Source: Terriglobia bacterium
GTDB taxonomy: Bacteria > Acidobacteriota > UBA6911
Length of the DNA: 51,222 nt
Reading direction: 5' to 3'
Assembly (NCBI GenBank): GCA_020072565.1
Contig: JAIQGI010000047.1
Coordinates: 1-51,222, forward strand
Every line of letters starts with the position of its first letter. Positions within the stretch are counted from its first letter, which is position 1. Positions 25,156-33,945 of this stretch are shown piece after piece. The translations under genes and the position numbers were made by a program. The notes under the pieces are model-generated. The model was not told the DNA's origin. It worked only from the letters and a program-made list of their open reading frames with translations, and searched no databases.

Positions 25156-25656
25156 TCAGGCGAGCTTGCGCAGGATTGCGGGGGGCATGAGCCAGAGTAG
25201 CGTGCCGCGCGGCTCCTGCGTAAGTTTCTCGATTTCGAGGGCGCAGGCTCCGCCCTTCTTCAGGTCCAGAGCACAGCCTGAAGGTCCCCAGGCGATTTCA
25301 CCGGCAGTCTCTCCCAACGAGGGCTGATGCCCGACGAGCATGACGGCTCCGGCCCCCTCGTGCCTGCGGATCTCCCTGTAGAGCTCGGGTCGATTTCCGG
25401 ACGGGGCGAGCGCGGGTACCAGTTTCAACGAGGGCTTGCCGGCAAAGGCCTCGATCAGGATCTCTGCGGTCTGGCGGGCCCGGACGAGCGGGCTGCTGAG
25501 CACAACCTCGGGGATGGCCTCGGCGGCGCGCAGGCCCGCCGCAGCCTTCTTCATCTTCTCGATCCCTTCCCTGGTCAGTTCCCGGTCGGCGTCTGCGACC
25601 CCGGTGCCCTGCACTGCGATGGCGTGTCGTACGATATAGAGAATCATCCTTTTCAT
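25156..25656 (-). CDS. sixA: SixA-like phosphohistidine phosphatase
   Basis: A 166-residue histidine-phosphatase-superfamily enzyme, the usual SixA length. The catalytic R-H-A motif places the nucleophile at His11 (Y-I-V-R-H-A). The conserved Arg pair is in S-S-P-L-V-R-A-R-Q-T-A, and the second His is in L-V-G-H-Q-P-S-L. SixA removes phosphate from His of phosphorelay or nitrogen-PTS proteins. The start is ATG 25656; ATG 25647, with AAAAGG before it, is also possible. It diverges from ppx-ppk1, an association seen widely for SixA genes. The open frame continues far upstream through the promoter region, but that part is antisense to ppx and not protein-like. Confidence 0.9.
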   Translation of the reverse strand: MKRMILYIVRHAIAVQGTGVADADRELTREGIEKMKKAAAGLRAAEAIPEVVLSSPLVRARQTAEILIEAFAGKPSLKLVPALAPSGNRPELYREIRRHEGAGAVMLVGHQPSLGETAGEIAWGPSGCALDLKKGGACALEIEKLTQEPRGTLLWLMPPAILRKLA

Positions 25657-25738
25657 CCCCCCACGACTGTCTTGTAGCATCACCTGGGCCCACTCGCAAG
25701 GAGAGGTTGCCGGTCGGTATCGATCCTGATACCTGCGA

Positions 25739-25767
25739 TTCACAAAGCGGCGCGGGTCCTGTAAGAT
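25739..25767 (+). promoter_or_regulatory. Sigma70-like promoter for ppx-ppk1
   Basis: TTCACA (25739-25744), a 17-base spacer, then TAAGAT (25762-25767). The start would be near 25774, about 19 bases before the ppx ATG. No Pho box is evident. Confidence 0.5.
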
Positions 25768-25792
25768 CAGCACATCAGCTTGCAGGCAAATT

Positions 25793-27346
25793 ATGGCAGA
25801 TTCGCCCAACAATCTGCTCGCCGCCATCGACATCGGCGCCAGTTCCATCCGCATGGATGTTGCCGAGGTGACATCCGAAGGCAGGCTGCACATCCTCGAT
25901 GCGCTCAAGAAGGGGGTGCAACTCGGAAAGGACACATTCACGGATGGCTCTGTCGGCGAAGATTCAATCCGGGCTACCTGCGAGGCGTTGCGCGATTTCA
26001 AAAAGATAATGGACACGTACGGAGTAGTCCGGTACCGGGCCGTTGCCACGAGCGCCGTGCGCGAAGCTTACAACAGGGACACCTTTCTCGATCGTGTGCT
26101 TATGAGTACCGGCTTGGACATCGAGGTGATCGACGGATCGGAGGAGAACCGGCTCACATATACTGCGGTGCTGGAATCGCTGCGCGGCGGCCCCGATGTA
26201 AGCCAGGGGCAGACTCTCCTGGTGGAGGCGGGCGGCGGCAGCGCAGACGTGACGATGTTAACCAACGGCGAACTCCTGCAATCGGGAACCTTTCCCCTGG
26301 GATCGATCCGGTTGCGCGCCAGTGTCGGGGCTGCAGCCGGTTCCCACGCGCAGGAAATACGGCTGTTGAAAGCCCAGATTGCCAACATCGTAACCGGTAT
26401 CCGGCGCACCTTGCCGATTCAGCAAGCGGCGAACTACGTCGCGGTCGGCGGCGACGTGCGGCTGGCGGCGCGCATCGCCCTGGGCGTGAAACGTGACCAG
26501 GGCGCCCTGGAACTGCCCCGTGAGAAGTTTGGGGAGTTCGTCGACTCGGTCTCCAAGCTGACCATCGACCAGTTGGTGCGCAAATACTCTCTTTCCTACC
26601 TCGATGCGGAGACCCTGGTCCCGGCTTCGCTGACCTATCTGGCGCTGCTGATGGCGACATCGGCTCAAAGCGTGATCATCAGCGACGCCAGCATCCGGCT
26701 CGGGATTCTTCTCGACCTCATACCCACGGCGGAAAAAGACCGCCTGACCAATCTCAGCCACCAGATCCTCTCTGCGGCGCGCGGGCTGGGCCGTAAGTAT
26801 CAGTACGATGAAGGGCATGCCGATCGCGTCAAAGAGTTGGCTGAGCTTCTCTTTGAGAACCTCAGAGGCGAGCAGCACATGACCGAGACGCATCGCCTGT
26901 ATTTGCAGGTAGCCGCGCTCCTGCATGACATCGGGCTGTTCATCAGCTCGCGCAGTCACCACAAGCACTCCTACTACCTCATCTCTCAGTCGGATCTCTT
27001 CGGCCTGCGGCGCAAGGAACTGGAGATCATTGCGAACATAGCCCGCTATCATCGGCGCGCTTTGCCTCAGCAGAGTCATGCGCCATTCATGGCGCTGGAC
27101 CGTGACGAGCGCATGATTGTTTCCAAGCTGGGAGCCATCCTGAGAGTCGCCAACTCCCTGGACAAGGAGCACCGGCAGAAACTGGCGGATCTGAAGGTAA
27201 CGCGGGAAGGCGATCAACTGGTGCTGCTGGCCCGCACCATGTCGGATCTCACCATGGAGCGGCTGGCGCTGGCCAGCCGGAGCGATTTTTTCATCCAGGT
27301 CTTCGGCAGGAAGATCGTGCTGCGTGAAGGGTCGACCCATCCATGA
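25793..27346 (+). CDS. ppx: Exopolyphosphatase/pppGpp phosphohydrolase (Ppx/GppA)
   Basis: A 517-residue enzyme that shortens polyphosphate or removes a phosphate from pppGpp. The N-terminal actin-like fold shows the first phosphate loop D-I-G-A-S-S-I-R (residues 13-20), the R-A-V-A-T-S-A-V-R-E-A segment, the E-E-N-R-L-T catalytic Glu region and the second loop L-L-V-E-A-G-G-G-S-A-D. The canonical D-I-G-S-N-S is here D-I-G-A-S-S. From about residue 320 a C-terminal HD-type domain with L-L-H-D-I-G near 380 and H-H-K-H-S-Y-Y is present. The stop overlaps the ppk1 ATG by ATGA, so synthesis and breakdown are translationally coupled. Confidence 0.92.
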   Translation: MADSPNNLLAAIDIGASSIRMDVAEVTSEGRLHILDALKKGVQLGKDTFTDGSVGEDSIRATCEALRDFKKIMDTYGVVRYRAVATSAVREAYNRDTFLDRVLMSTGLDIEVIDGSEENRLTYTAVLESLRGGPDVSQGQTLLVEAGGGSADVTMLTNGELLQSGTFPLGSIRLRASVGAAAGSHAQEIRLLKAQIANIVTGIRRTLPIQQAANYVAVGGDVRLAARIALGVKRDQGALELPREKFGEFVDSVSKLTIDQLVRKYSLSYLDAETLVPASLTYLALLMATSAQSVIISDASIRLGILLDLIPTAEKDRLTNLSHQILSAARGLGRKYQYDEGHADRVKELAELLFENLRGEQHMTETHRLYLQVAALLHDIGLFISSRSHHKHSYYLISQSDLFGLRRKELEIIANIARYHRRALPQQSHAPFMALDRDERMIVSKLGAILRVANSLDKEHRQKLADLKVTREGDQLVLLARTMSDLTMERLALASRSDFFIQVFGRKIVLREGSTHP

Positions 27347-29457
27347 ACGGCGAGCCGCCGCACAAGTTTTTCAATCGGGAGCTGAGCTGGCTGGAGTTCA
27401 ATCGCCGGGTGCTCGAGGAAGCGCAGGATCCGCTGAATCCACTTCTTGAGCGCCTGCGTTTCTACTGCATTTTTCATTCCAACCTCGACGAGTTTTTCAT
27501 GGTGCGGGTTGCCTCCGTCCATCGCCTCATCGAGGAGGGAGACCACAACCCGGACCCGGCCGGGCTGACCCCGTACCAGCAGCTGGAGGCTGTGCTTGCG
27601 GCAGCGCGCGCATTTCAGGAGGAGAGTTCGCGCCTCTATCGGGAAGAGTTGCTGCCGGCATTGGCCCGCGAAGGGATTCAAATCCTGCCCACCGGCGGGC
27701 TGAGCCCGGCTCAGCACAAACATCTCGATTGGTACTTTGAAGGAGAGGTTTATCCGGTTTTGACTCCGATCGCGATCGCCGGAGCGGACCCATTTCCGCA
27801 CCTGCCGAACCTGGCATTGAATCTGGCGGTGCTGCTGCGCTCCGCCGGGCAGCCGGAATCCGAGCAGCGCCTGGCGATTGTCCAGGTGCCCGGCCGAATG
27901 CCTGGGCTTATCCGTCTTCCGGACGGCGATGCAATCCGCTTTTGCTGGTTGAGCGATGTCATCAAGGACCGGGTAGGGACTCTCTTTCTGGGTTACGAGA
28001 TTCTGGAGGCGGCGTGTTTTCGACTCACACGTGATGCGCAGTTCGAACTCGACGATGAAGGTTGGCACGACTACATGCGCATGCTCGAGTCCGAACTGCG
28101 CAAACGGCAGAGCGCGAGGCCGATGCGGCTGGAGTACGAGGAGAACATGAGCCCGGGCCTCCTGCTGCGCATCCGCCAGGGACTGGATGTCGACGAGACG
28201 ATGCTCATGCCCAGCCGCGGGGCGCTCGATCCGCGCCCCCTGCTGAGCCTGGCCGACATGCCGGGTTACGAGAGGCTGCACTACCGGCCGCAACCGCCAT
28301 TGGCGCCCGTGGCCCTGGCGGTGGAGCGCGGCATCTTCGACATCCTCCGTGATCGCGACATCCTGCTTCACCATCCCTATGACTCCTTCGATCCTGTGAT
28401 CGAATTCCTGCAAGCCGCAGCCGAGGATCCCGACGTGCTCGCCGTCAAACAGACCCTATACCGCACGAGCGGAGCCGGGTCACCGGTTTTGACCGCTCTG
28501 ATCCGGGCCGCCGAGAGAGGAAAGGAAGTGACCGTACTCGTCGAACTGACCGCGCGCTTCGACGAGGAACGCAACATCGGCTGGGCGCGGGACCTGGAGC
28601 AGGCCGGAGCGCACGTCCTCTACGGACTCGCGGGGCTGAAAGCACATGCGAAAGTCGCGCTTATCGTGCGGCGCGAGCCGGAGGGAATCCGTCGCTACGT
28701 TCATCTCGGGACCGGGAACTATAATGAAAAAACTGCCCGGCTCTACACCGACTTTGGCCTGCTCACGGCGGCCGACGACATCGGCCGGGACGCATCGGGA
28801 TTCTTCAACGCAATCACCGGTTACTCCGAGCCCCCGATGTTCCACCACCTCACGATGGCTCCGATCGGCATGCGGGAATCGATTCTGACCCTGATCCGGA
28901 GGGAGGCGGATCGGGCCCGATCCGGGCAGAGGTCGGGGATTTTGGCGCAGATGAACTCGCTGGTGGACCAGGTGATAATCGAGGAGCTTTATGCCGCAAG
29001 CGCCGCCGGCGTCCCCATCAAGCTGAACGTGCGCGGCATCTGCTGTTTGCGGCCCGGCGTGCTCTCCTTGAGCGAAAACATACGCGTGGTCTCGATCGTC
29101 GACCGCTATCTCGAACACAGCCGAGCCTTCCTGTTCCGCAATGGCGGGGAGGCGGAAGTGTATGTCTCCAGCGCTGATTGGATGCCACGCAACCTGGACC
29201 GGCGTGTGGAACTGATGGTCCCTCTGCTTCAGGAGGCGACACGGGAACGCGCCATCCAGGCTCTCGAAGCCCAGTTTGCCGACAACCGGAAAGCCCGCCT
29301 GCTGCTGTCAGACGGTCGCTACGCCCGAATCACGCAGGGTGAGGCGGAACCGGTTCGTGCCCAGGAATACCTCTATCAGGTTCTATTGGAGGAACGCGAG
29401 CGGATTCGCTCGATCCCGCCGGTCCGCTTTGTTCCGCTCGAGAGGAAACAGCCGTGA
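27343..29457 (+). CDS. ppk1: Polyphosphate kinase 1
   Basis: A 704-residue enzyme that makes polyphosphate from ATP. The N-terminal N-R-E-L-S-W-L-E-F-N box starts at residue 11. The autophosphorylated histidine falls at His435 in L-K-A-H-A-K-V and the second conserved His at His592 in Y-L-E-H-S-R-A, the same numbers as in the Escherichia coli enzyme. H-L-G-T-G-N-Y-N-E-K-T-A-R and N-L-D-R-R-V-E-L-M-V-P confirm both PLD-like lobes. All key residues are intact. It is coupled to ppx by a 4-base overlap, and both may be read from the promoter at 25739. Confidence 0.98.
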   Translation: MNGEPPHKFFNRELSWLEFNRRVLEEAQDPLNPLLERLRFYCIFHSNLDEFFMVRVASVHRLIEEGDHNPDPAGLTPYQQLEAVLAAARAFQEESSRLYREELLPALAREGIQILPTGGLSPAQHKHLDWYFEGEVYPVLTPIAIAGADPFPHLPNLALNLAVLLRSAGQPESEQRLAIVQVPGRMPGLIRLPDGDAIRFCWLSDVIKDRVGTLFLGYEILEAACFRLTRDAQFELDDEGWHDYMRMLESELRKRQSARPMRLEYEENMSPGLLLRIRQGLDVDETMLMPSRGALDPRPLLSLADMPGYERLHYRPQPPLAPVALAVERGIFDILRDRDILLHHPYDSFDPVIEFLQAAAEDPDVLAVKQTLYRTSGAGSPVLTALIRAAERGKEVTVLVELTARFDEERNIGWARDLEQAGAHVLYGLAGLKAHAKVALIVRREPEGIRRYVHLGTGNYNEKTARLYTDFGLLTAADDIGRDASGFFNAITGYSEPPMFHHLTMAPIGMRESILTLIRREADRARSGQRSGILAQMNSLVDQVIIEELYAASAAGVPIKLNVRGICCLRPGVLSLSENIRVVSIVDRYLEHSRAFLFRNGGEAEVYVSSADWMPRNLDRRVELMVPLLQEATRERAIQALEAQFADNRKARLLLSDGRYARITQGEAEPVRAQEYLYQVLLEERERIRSIPPVRFVPLERKQP

Positions 29458-29487
29458 AAGCCCGACAATGGACCAAGGACGAGTTCT

Positions 29488-30261
29488 TCATTCGTCATTC
29501 AACTTGTCCAGGTAGCAGGCCAGGAAGCGGCTGAGGCTCGCGCGCGCCGCAGCGGACCGCTCGCGCCATTGACTGTAGCGGCGCAGCCAGCCGCCGGCGG
29601 CCAGGGTCCTTGCCGCGCGTCGAAGGGAGCCCGAGCCGGGGCTGTAGGAAAGGGAAGCGAGGAAGTCGTCATCGGCCGTATCGCTCACGGCGCGCACGCA
29701 ACTGAGCGGAATGCCCCGGGCCGAGGCGATCCGGGCCAGCGCGGCGGTCTCCATGTCGACGATCGCCGCGTGGAATCTTTGGAACAGAACCCGCTTGTGC
29801 TCCGGAGTGCCGATGATGCAGGGAGAGGTCAGAGTAGCGCCGCGGCGTACGGCCAGACCGGCGGCATGCGCCCGGGAGAGGAGTTGCTCCGCCCCGGCGA
29901 GCGGCCAGCCGCCCCCAAGACCAATCTGACCCAGAGGAACTCCCCGGGATTCCTCCGAGAGCATGTCGGCGCGATCCACTACAACCAGTTCCCCCTGCTT
30001 CAGTTCGGGGTCGAGCGCACCGGCGTAACCGGTAACCAATATCCGTGTAGGCTGCAGCCCGGCGAGGGCCCGCTCGAGCACAGAGGCCGAATGAACAGGC
30101 CCCACGCCGAGCTTGAGCAGATGCAGCGTCTCACCCGCACGCATCCCTGTCCAGAGGGGCACACCTGTAGTCCGGATCTTCGTCCTCCGGGTGCACAGCT
30201 TCAGTACGGTCTCCATTTCCTCTGACAGAGCCGTGGCGATCAGCAACATGAACCGAAGCAT
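29488..30261 (-). CDS. Nucleoside phosphorylase superfamily protein (HpnG/MTAN-like)
   Basis: 257 residues with the PNP/UDP phosphorylase fold: a Gly-rich loop G-V-G-P-V-H-S-A, T-G-Y-A-G-A-L-D near the middle, and V-D-M-E-T-A-A-L-A with the ribose-binding Glu. The C-terminal S-D-T-A-D-D-D carries the catalytic Asp. MTA/SAH nucleosidases and hopanoid-associated phosphorylases (HpnG) both look like this; the hopanoid-type cluster starts 5.2 kb away, which gives weak support to HpnG. The last codons (..K-L-N-D-E, stop) come from a CATTCGTCATTC interspersed-repeat word, so the native C-terminus may have been rewritten. Confidence 0.75.
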   Translation of the reverse strand: MLRFMLLIATALSEEMETVLKLCTRRTKIRTTGVPLWTGMRAGETLHLLKLGVGPVHSASVLERALAGLQPTRILVTGYAGALDPELKQGELVVVDRADMLSEESRGVPLGQIGLGGGWPLAGAEQLLSRAHAAGLAVRRGATLTSPCIIGTPEHKRVLFQRFHAAIVDMETAALARIASARGIPLSCVRAVSDTADDDFLASLSYSPGSGSLRRAARTLAAGGWLRRYSQWRERSAAARASLSRFLACYLDKLNDE

Positions 30262-30309
30262 AGGACCGCCTGCGTTGCATGTAAAGGCAAAGAACCGGTT
30301 CTCCGGCGT

Positions 30310-30369
30310 CTGACATCCAGCCTCCGACCATGGAGGTCTGCCTCCATCATCTGAGTGATGGAATGTCAG
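30310..30369. other. Structured intergenic element (three-way junction-like)
   Basis: CTGACATCC (30310-30318) faces GGAATGTCAG (30360-30369) as an outer stem with one bulge. Inside, ATGGAGG/CCTCCAT (30330-30347) and CATCAT/GTGATG form hairpins that overlap each other. A separate perfect hairpin GGGCCTCA/TGAGGCCC lies at 30396-30415. All are in the divergent spacer before the export operon. No known RNA family is recognised. Confidence 0.4.
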
Positions 30370-30480
30370 TCATCTTCCCACCCGCTATGCCGCCAGGGCC
30401 TCAAATCTGAGGCCCGGGGTCGAATGTCGGAGGTCGGGAAAGGTTGAACCGTACCCCGTCATCGGATATATTGACGTAAC

Positions 30481-31713
30481 ATGAGAAAAGTGTTGATTTT
30501 GCTGATCGTGGGTCTTCCGACTCTGGTGGTGGTGGCCGCGATTCTCTGGACAGCAGGAGCCTTCACTCGAGCCGAACCGGTCGATGTCGTCGAGGTCCAG
30601 CTCGCCGCGCTTCATCGCAGCATCACCACCAACGGCAAGATCGAGGCGGACAGGGTCACCGAGTTGAGAGCACCGCTGTCAGGGATCTGCCGCCGGACTG
30701 ACGTGCACGAAGGGGCGCCATTAAAGAAGGGGCAAGAAATCGTGCGCATCGAGGACCCATCGCTGCCCTCCCAGCAGGCCGTTGCCCAGGCTGAGCTCGA
30801 TGCGGCGCAACTGGATCTCCACGACGTCCAGCGCGGGCCGGCGCCTGAGGAGCTGAATCAGGCCGAGGCCGAGGCGACCCGTGCTCAGCTGGCACGCGAC
30901 AACGCGCGCAAGATCCTCCAGACCAATGAATGGCTGCTCGAACGCGAAGCCATCTCGCGCTATGAGGTGGAACAAAGCCGGCACGCCCTGGCCGAAGCCG
31001 AACAGGCGCTCAGGGCCGCCCAGATGCGGCAGGAAGACCTGAGAAAAAGGTACGGTGATCCGGACCGCCGTCGTGCTCAGTCCCGGGTCGAGGCTGCCCA
31101 GGCGCGCCTCCAGTATCTCAACCTGTCCAGGGAACGGCTGGTCGTCCGCGCCCCCGAAGATGGGACCTTGTTTCAGCTGAACATCAAGGATGGCGCCTAC
31201 CTCAACACGGGAGATGCGATCGGCCTGCTTGCCGATCTGACGCACTTGCGCCTAAGGGCCTATGTGGATGAACCCGACATCGGCCAGGTTGCGGTCGGAG
31301 AGAAGGTTTTGGTCCGCTGGGACGCTCATCCGCTGGAACAGTGGCAGGGACTGGTAATGCGATTGCCCGCGCAAGTGGTGGCGTTGGGCACTCGCTCCGT
31401 TGCCGAAGTGTTGTGCAGCATCGATAATGCCAAAGGCACGCTCATACCCAACATCAACGTCGACGTCGAGATCGAAGCGCCCAACGGGCCTGCGGTCACA
31501 TCACTCCCGCGTAGCGTCGTTTTCCCCGAAGGAGCAAAGGAGTTTGTCTGGACCATCGATGGGGGCAAAGCCGTGAAGCATTACGTCGAGACCGGGCGCA
31601 GCACCAACACCCGGATCGAGATCACCGGCGGTCTTTCTCCGGGTGAGAAAGTCATCGATCCGGGCGACATGCTGATCAGTGACAGCCTCAAGGTGACGGC
31701 CAAAACAAGATGA
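30481..31713 (+). CDS. Periplasmic adaptor (HlyD/MacA-type membrane fusion protein)
   Basis: 410 residues: one N-terminal transmembrane helix (residues 4-27), the first half of a lipoyl/barrel-sandwich domain (T-N-G-K-I-E-A-D..L-R-A-P-L-S-G-I), a long alpha-helical hairpin (about 95-220, A-Q-A-E-L-D-A-A-Q), the second lipoyl half (V-V-R-A-P-E-D-G), and a beta-barrel with V-G-E-K-V-L-V-R-W. It should bridge an inner-membrane transporter and a TolC-like channel, both encoded in this operon. Its stop overlaps the next ATG by ATGA. The adaptor resembles MacA more than RND partners. Confidence 0.9.
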   Translation: MRKVLILLIVGLPTLVVVAAILWTAGAFTRAEPVDVVEVQLAALHRSITTNGKIEADRVTELRAPLSGICRRTDVHEGAPLKKGQEIVRIEDPSLPSQQAVAQAELDAAQLDLHDVQRGPAPEELNQAEAEATRAQLARDNARKILQTNEWLLEREAISRYEVEQSRHALAEAEQALRAAQMRQEDLRKRYGDPDRRRAQSRVEAAQARLQYLNLSRERLVVRAPEDGTLFQLNIKDGAYLNTGDAIGLLADLTHLRLRAYVDEPDIGQVAVGEKVLVRWDAHPLEQWQGLVMRLPAQVVALGTRSVAEVLCSIDNAKGTLIPNINVDVEIEAPNGPAVTSLPRSVVFPEGAKEFVWTIDGGKAVKHYVETGRSTNTRIEITGGLSPGEKVIDPGDMLISDSLKVTAKTR

Positions 31714-32666
31714 AAGCTGCGATCCTGCTCGGCCTGCTGATGCTGCTGCCCCTGCGCGGCGACGTTCAGGGTGTCGACGCCGCCAGAGAACTGTATGAGC
31801 GCGGCAAGTTTCAAGGTGCGGCGGATCTTCTGTCCAGCTTGATCCGGCAGAGTCCCAAAGATGTCGATCTGCGCATCTGGTATGGCAAGACCTGCCTGAA
31901 GTTGCGGCGCTGGGACTTAGCTGTGCAGGAATTTGACAGGGCAGTCGAGCTCGATCCCCAAAAAGGCCAGAATCATCTCTGGCTCGCCCGCGCCTATGGT
32001 AACAAAGCGCAACACTCCTGGCTCAGTGCGATCCCATCGGCGGGGAAGGCGCGGAAGGAGTTTGAAACCGCCGCGCAGTTGTCCCCGGCCAACGTGGATA
32101 TCCGTTTCGACCTGCTCGAATTCTATGCCCAGGCTCCCGGCTTCCTTGGGGGCGGCAGGGAAAAGGCGGCGGCTCAAGCCGAGGCAATTGCCAGACTGTC
32201 ACCGCGGCTCGGCTATACGGCGCGCGCCGAGATCTACCAGAACGACAAGGAATGGGATCGGGCGCGCCAGGAACTGATCCAGGCGACTCTGAAGTTTCCG
32301 AACGATGCCGGCGGGCACGCGGATCTGGCCGGGTTTCTGCTGCAGCGCCGCGATTATGAAGGCGCCGAGGCGAGTGCGCAAAAAGCGCTCGCCTTGGATG
32401 GATCGCTGCGCGGGGCCCGGCTGATCCTTGCTGCGGCGCAGGTCGCCCTTCATCGAAACGTTCCCGGCGCCCTGCAGGTATTGCAGGAACTTGCCGCGGG
32501 GCCGCTGACTGAAAATGATCCTTCCTTCGAAGAAGTCAACTATTGGCTCGGGCAGGCGTACCTGGCGCAGGGTCAGAAGGCGGAGGCACGCCAGGCGTTC
32601 CAGACCTCTCTCGGTTTTGATCCGGATTATTCAAGATCCAAGGACGCCCTGGCGCAGATCCGGTAA
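31710..32666 (+). CDS. TPR-repeat periplasmic protein
   Basis: 318 residues with a short signal peptide (L-L-G-L-L-M-L-L-P-L-R-G-D). At least six tetratricopeptide units follow, with the usual W/Y-L/I/G-A-Y pattern: A-V-E-L-D-P-Q-K, A-A-Q-L-S-P-A-N, A-L-A-L-D-G-S and a final S-L-G-F-D-P-D-Y. TPR proteins are scaffolds. In this operon, between the adaptor (ATGA overlap) and the permease (82 bases downstream), it may hold the tripartite pump or present its cargo; that is inference. Confidence 0.85.
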   Translation: MKAAILLGLLMLLPLRGDVQGVDAARELYERGKFQGAADLLSSLIRQSPKDVDLRIWYGKTCLKLRRWDLAVQEFDRAVELDPQKGQNHLWLARAYGNKAQHSWLSAIPSAGKARKEFETAAQLSPANVDIRFDLLEFYAQAPGFLGGGREKAAAQAEAIARLSPRLGYTARAEIYQNDKEWDRARQELIQATLKFPNDAGGHADLAGFLLQRRDYEGAEASAQKALALDGSLRGARLILAAAQVALHRNVPGALQVLQELAAGPLTENDPSFEEVNYWLGQAYLAQGQKAEARQAFQTSLGFDPDYSRSKDALAQIR

Positions 32667-32748
32667 TCCCATGCGTTGTTGCGGCCAAGCAGCGCACGAA
32701 ACACACGAAAAACTTGGCGTGGTTACGATGTGGGTGTAAGGTCCGATT

Positions 32749-33945
32749 ATGAACGTGGTCGAATCCGCAAGCGTTGCTTACGAGAGCCTGCTTGCCAACA
32801 AGCTGCGCGCGGGCCTCACTATGCTCGGGATGACCATCGGCACTGCATCCATCATCCTGGTGGTGACGATCGCCCTGACTTCCAAGGAATATATTCTGCA
32901 GCAGATCCAGGGCGTCGGCTCCAACCTGATCTATCTCTACTATGAAGCCGGCAATACGGTTTCCGGCACCAAAAGCCGTGCGGACGATCTGACCCTGGGG
33001 GACCTCAACGCAGTCCAACTACTCCCCGGCGTTGCTGATGCCACGGGTATCGTCGTCAAATATGACCGCCTGTCCCTGCGCGGGAGAGAGAGGGAGATCA
33101 CGGTCATCGGCACGACGCCGGATTACTTGAGGGTGAGGAATCTCCGCATTCTCGCGGGGAGGTTCTTCGACGACTCTGACGAGAGATCCTTCAACAAAGT
33201 TTGTCTGCTCACGGAAGATCTTGCGGTACGGCTTTTCGGCACTCTGGACGTGCGCGGCAAAAGCATCCGGCTGTTCCATGTCAGGTTCGAGACGATTGGC
33301 GTTTTCAGGGAAGGCGTCGAGACTTTCGGAACCTCCGAGGTCTCGACGTACTCGGCCCTGATCCCGATCCCCATCATGCAGCAGTTCGACAACAACGACA
33401 AACTGGACCAGATTTATGCTTCAGCCCGGCGCACCGAATCGGTTCCGTCGGTAACCCGGCGGATTCAGCAGTTGGTGGAATCACGGCACCGCGCGGGCAC
33501 TTCCTACCGCGTCGAGAATCTGGCCGAGATCCTGCGCGCGGCCGGACGCATCGCGACGGCCATAACCATCGTTCTCTTCCTGATCGGCACCATTTCTCTG
33601 GTGATCAGCGGCATCGGCATCATGAACATCATGCTGGTATCGGTGACGGAACGGACGAAAGAAATCGGCGTCAGGATGGCGGTAGGCGCCAGGCGTCGCG
33701 AGATCCTCTATCAATTTCTGGCCGAGTCCACTTATATGGCCAGCATCGGGGGGGGCTTGGGCATTCTGCTCGGCGTCTCCGGGCCGCTGCTTGCCAATTG
33801 GTTCACGGGCTTCAACATCCCCATTTCGTGGATCTCGATAGTGCTGGCCTTTCTGCTCTCCTTCACCGTCGGCATAACTTCCGGACTCATTCCGGCCAAT
33901 CGTGCTGCAAAACTGGATCCTACGGAGGCGCTGCGCTATGAATAA
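32749..33945 (+). CDS. FtsX/MacB-type ABC transporter permease (no ATPase domain)
   Basis: 398 residues matching the permease half of MacB/LolC-like type VII ABC transporters. One N-terminal helix follows L-R-A-G-L-T-M-L-G-M-T-I-G, then a large MacB-PCD periplasmic domain (about 45-270), and three C-terminal helices with I-G-I-M-N-I-M-L-V-S-V-T-E-R-T-K-E-I-G-V-R-M-A-V-G-A-R. The tail N-R-A-A-K-L-D-P-T-E-A-L-R-Y-E is typical. No Walker motifs are present and no ATPase gene lies in the locus. An 8-base overlap couples it to the TolC-like gene. AAGG is its only ribosome signal. Confidence 0.92.
   Translation: MNVVESASVAYESLLANKLRAGLTMLGMTIGTASIILVVTIALTSKEYILQQIQGVGSNLIYLYYEAGNTVSGTKSRADDLTLGDLNAVQLLPGVADATGIVVKYDRLSLRGREREITVIGTTPDYLRVRNLRILAGRFFDDSDERSFNKVCLLTEDLAVRLFGTLDVRGKSIRLFHVRFETIGVFREGVETFGTSEVSTYSALIPIPIMQQFDNNDKLDQIYASARRTESVPSVTRRIQQLVESRHRAGTSYRVENLAEILRAAGRIATAITIVLFLIGTISLVISGIGIMNIMLVSVTERTKEIGVRMAVGARRREILYQFLAESTYMASIGGGLGILLGVSGPLLANWFTGFNIPISWISIVLAFLLSFTVGITSGLIPANRAAKLDPTEALRYE

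Noticed and set aside
25657-26049. N-terminal extension of the SixA frame
   Set aside because: It runs through the ppx promoter and antisense to ppx; SixA proteins begin at the R-H-A domain, as from ATG 25656.
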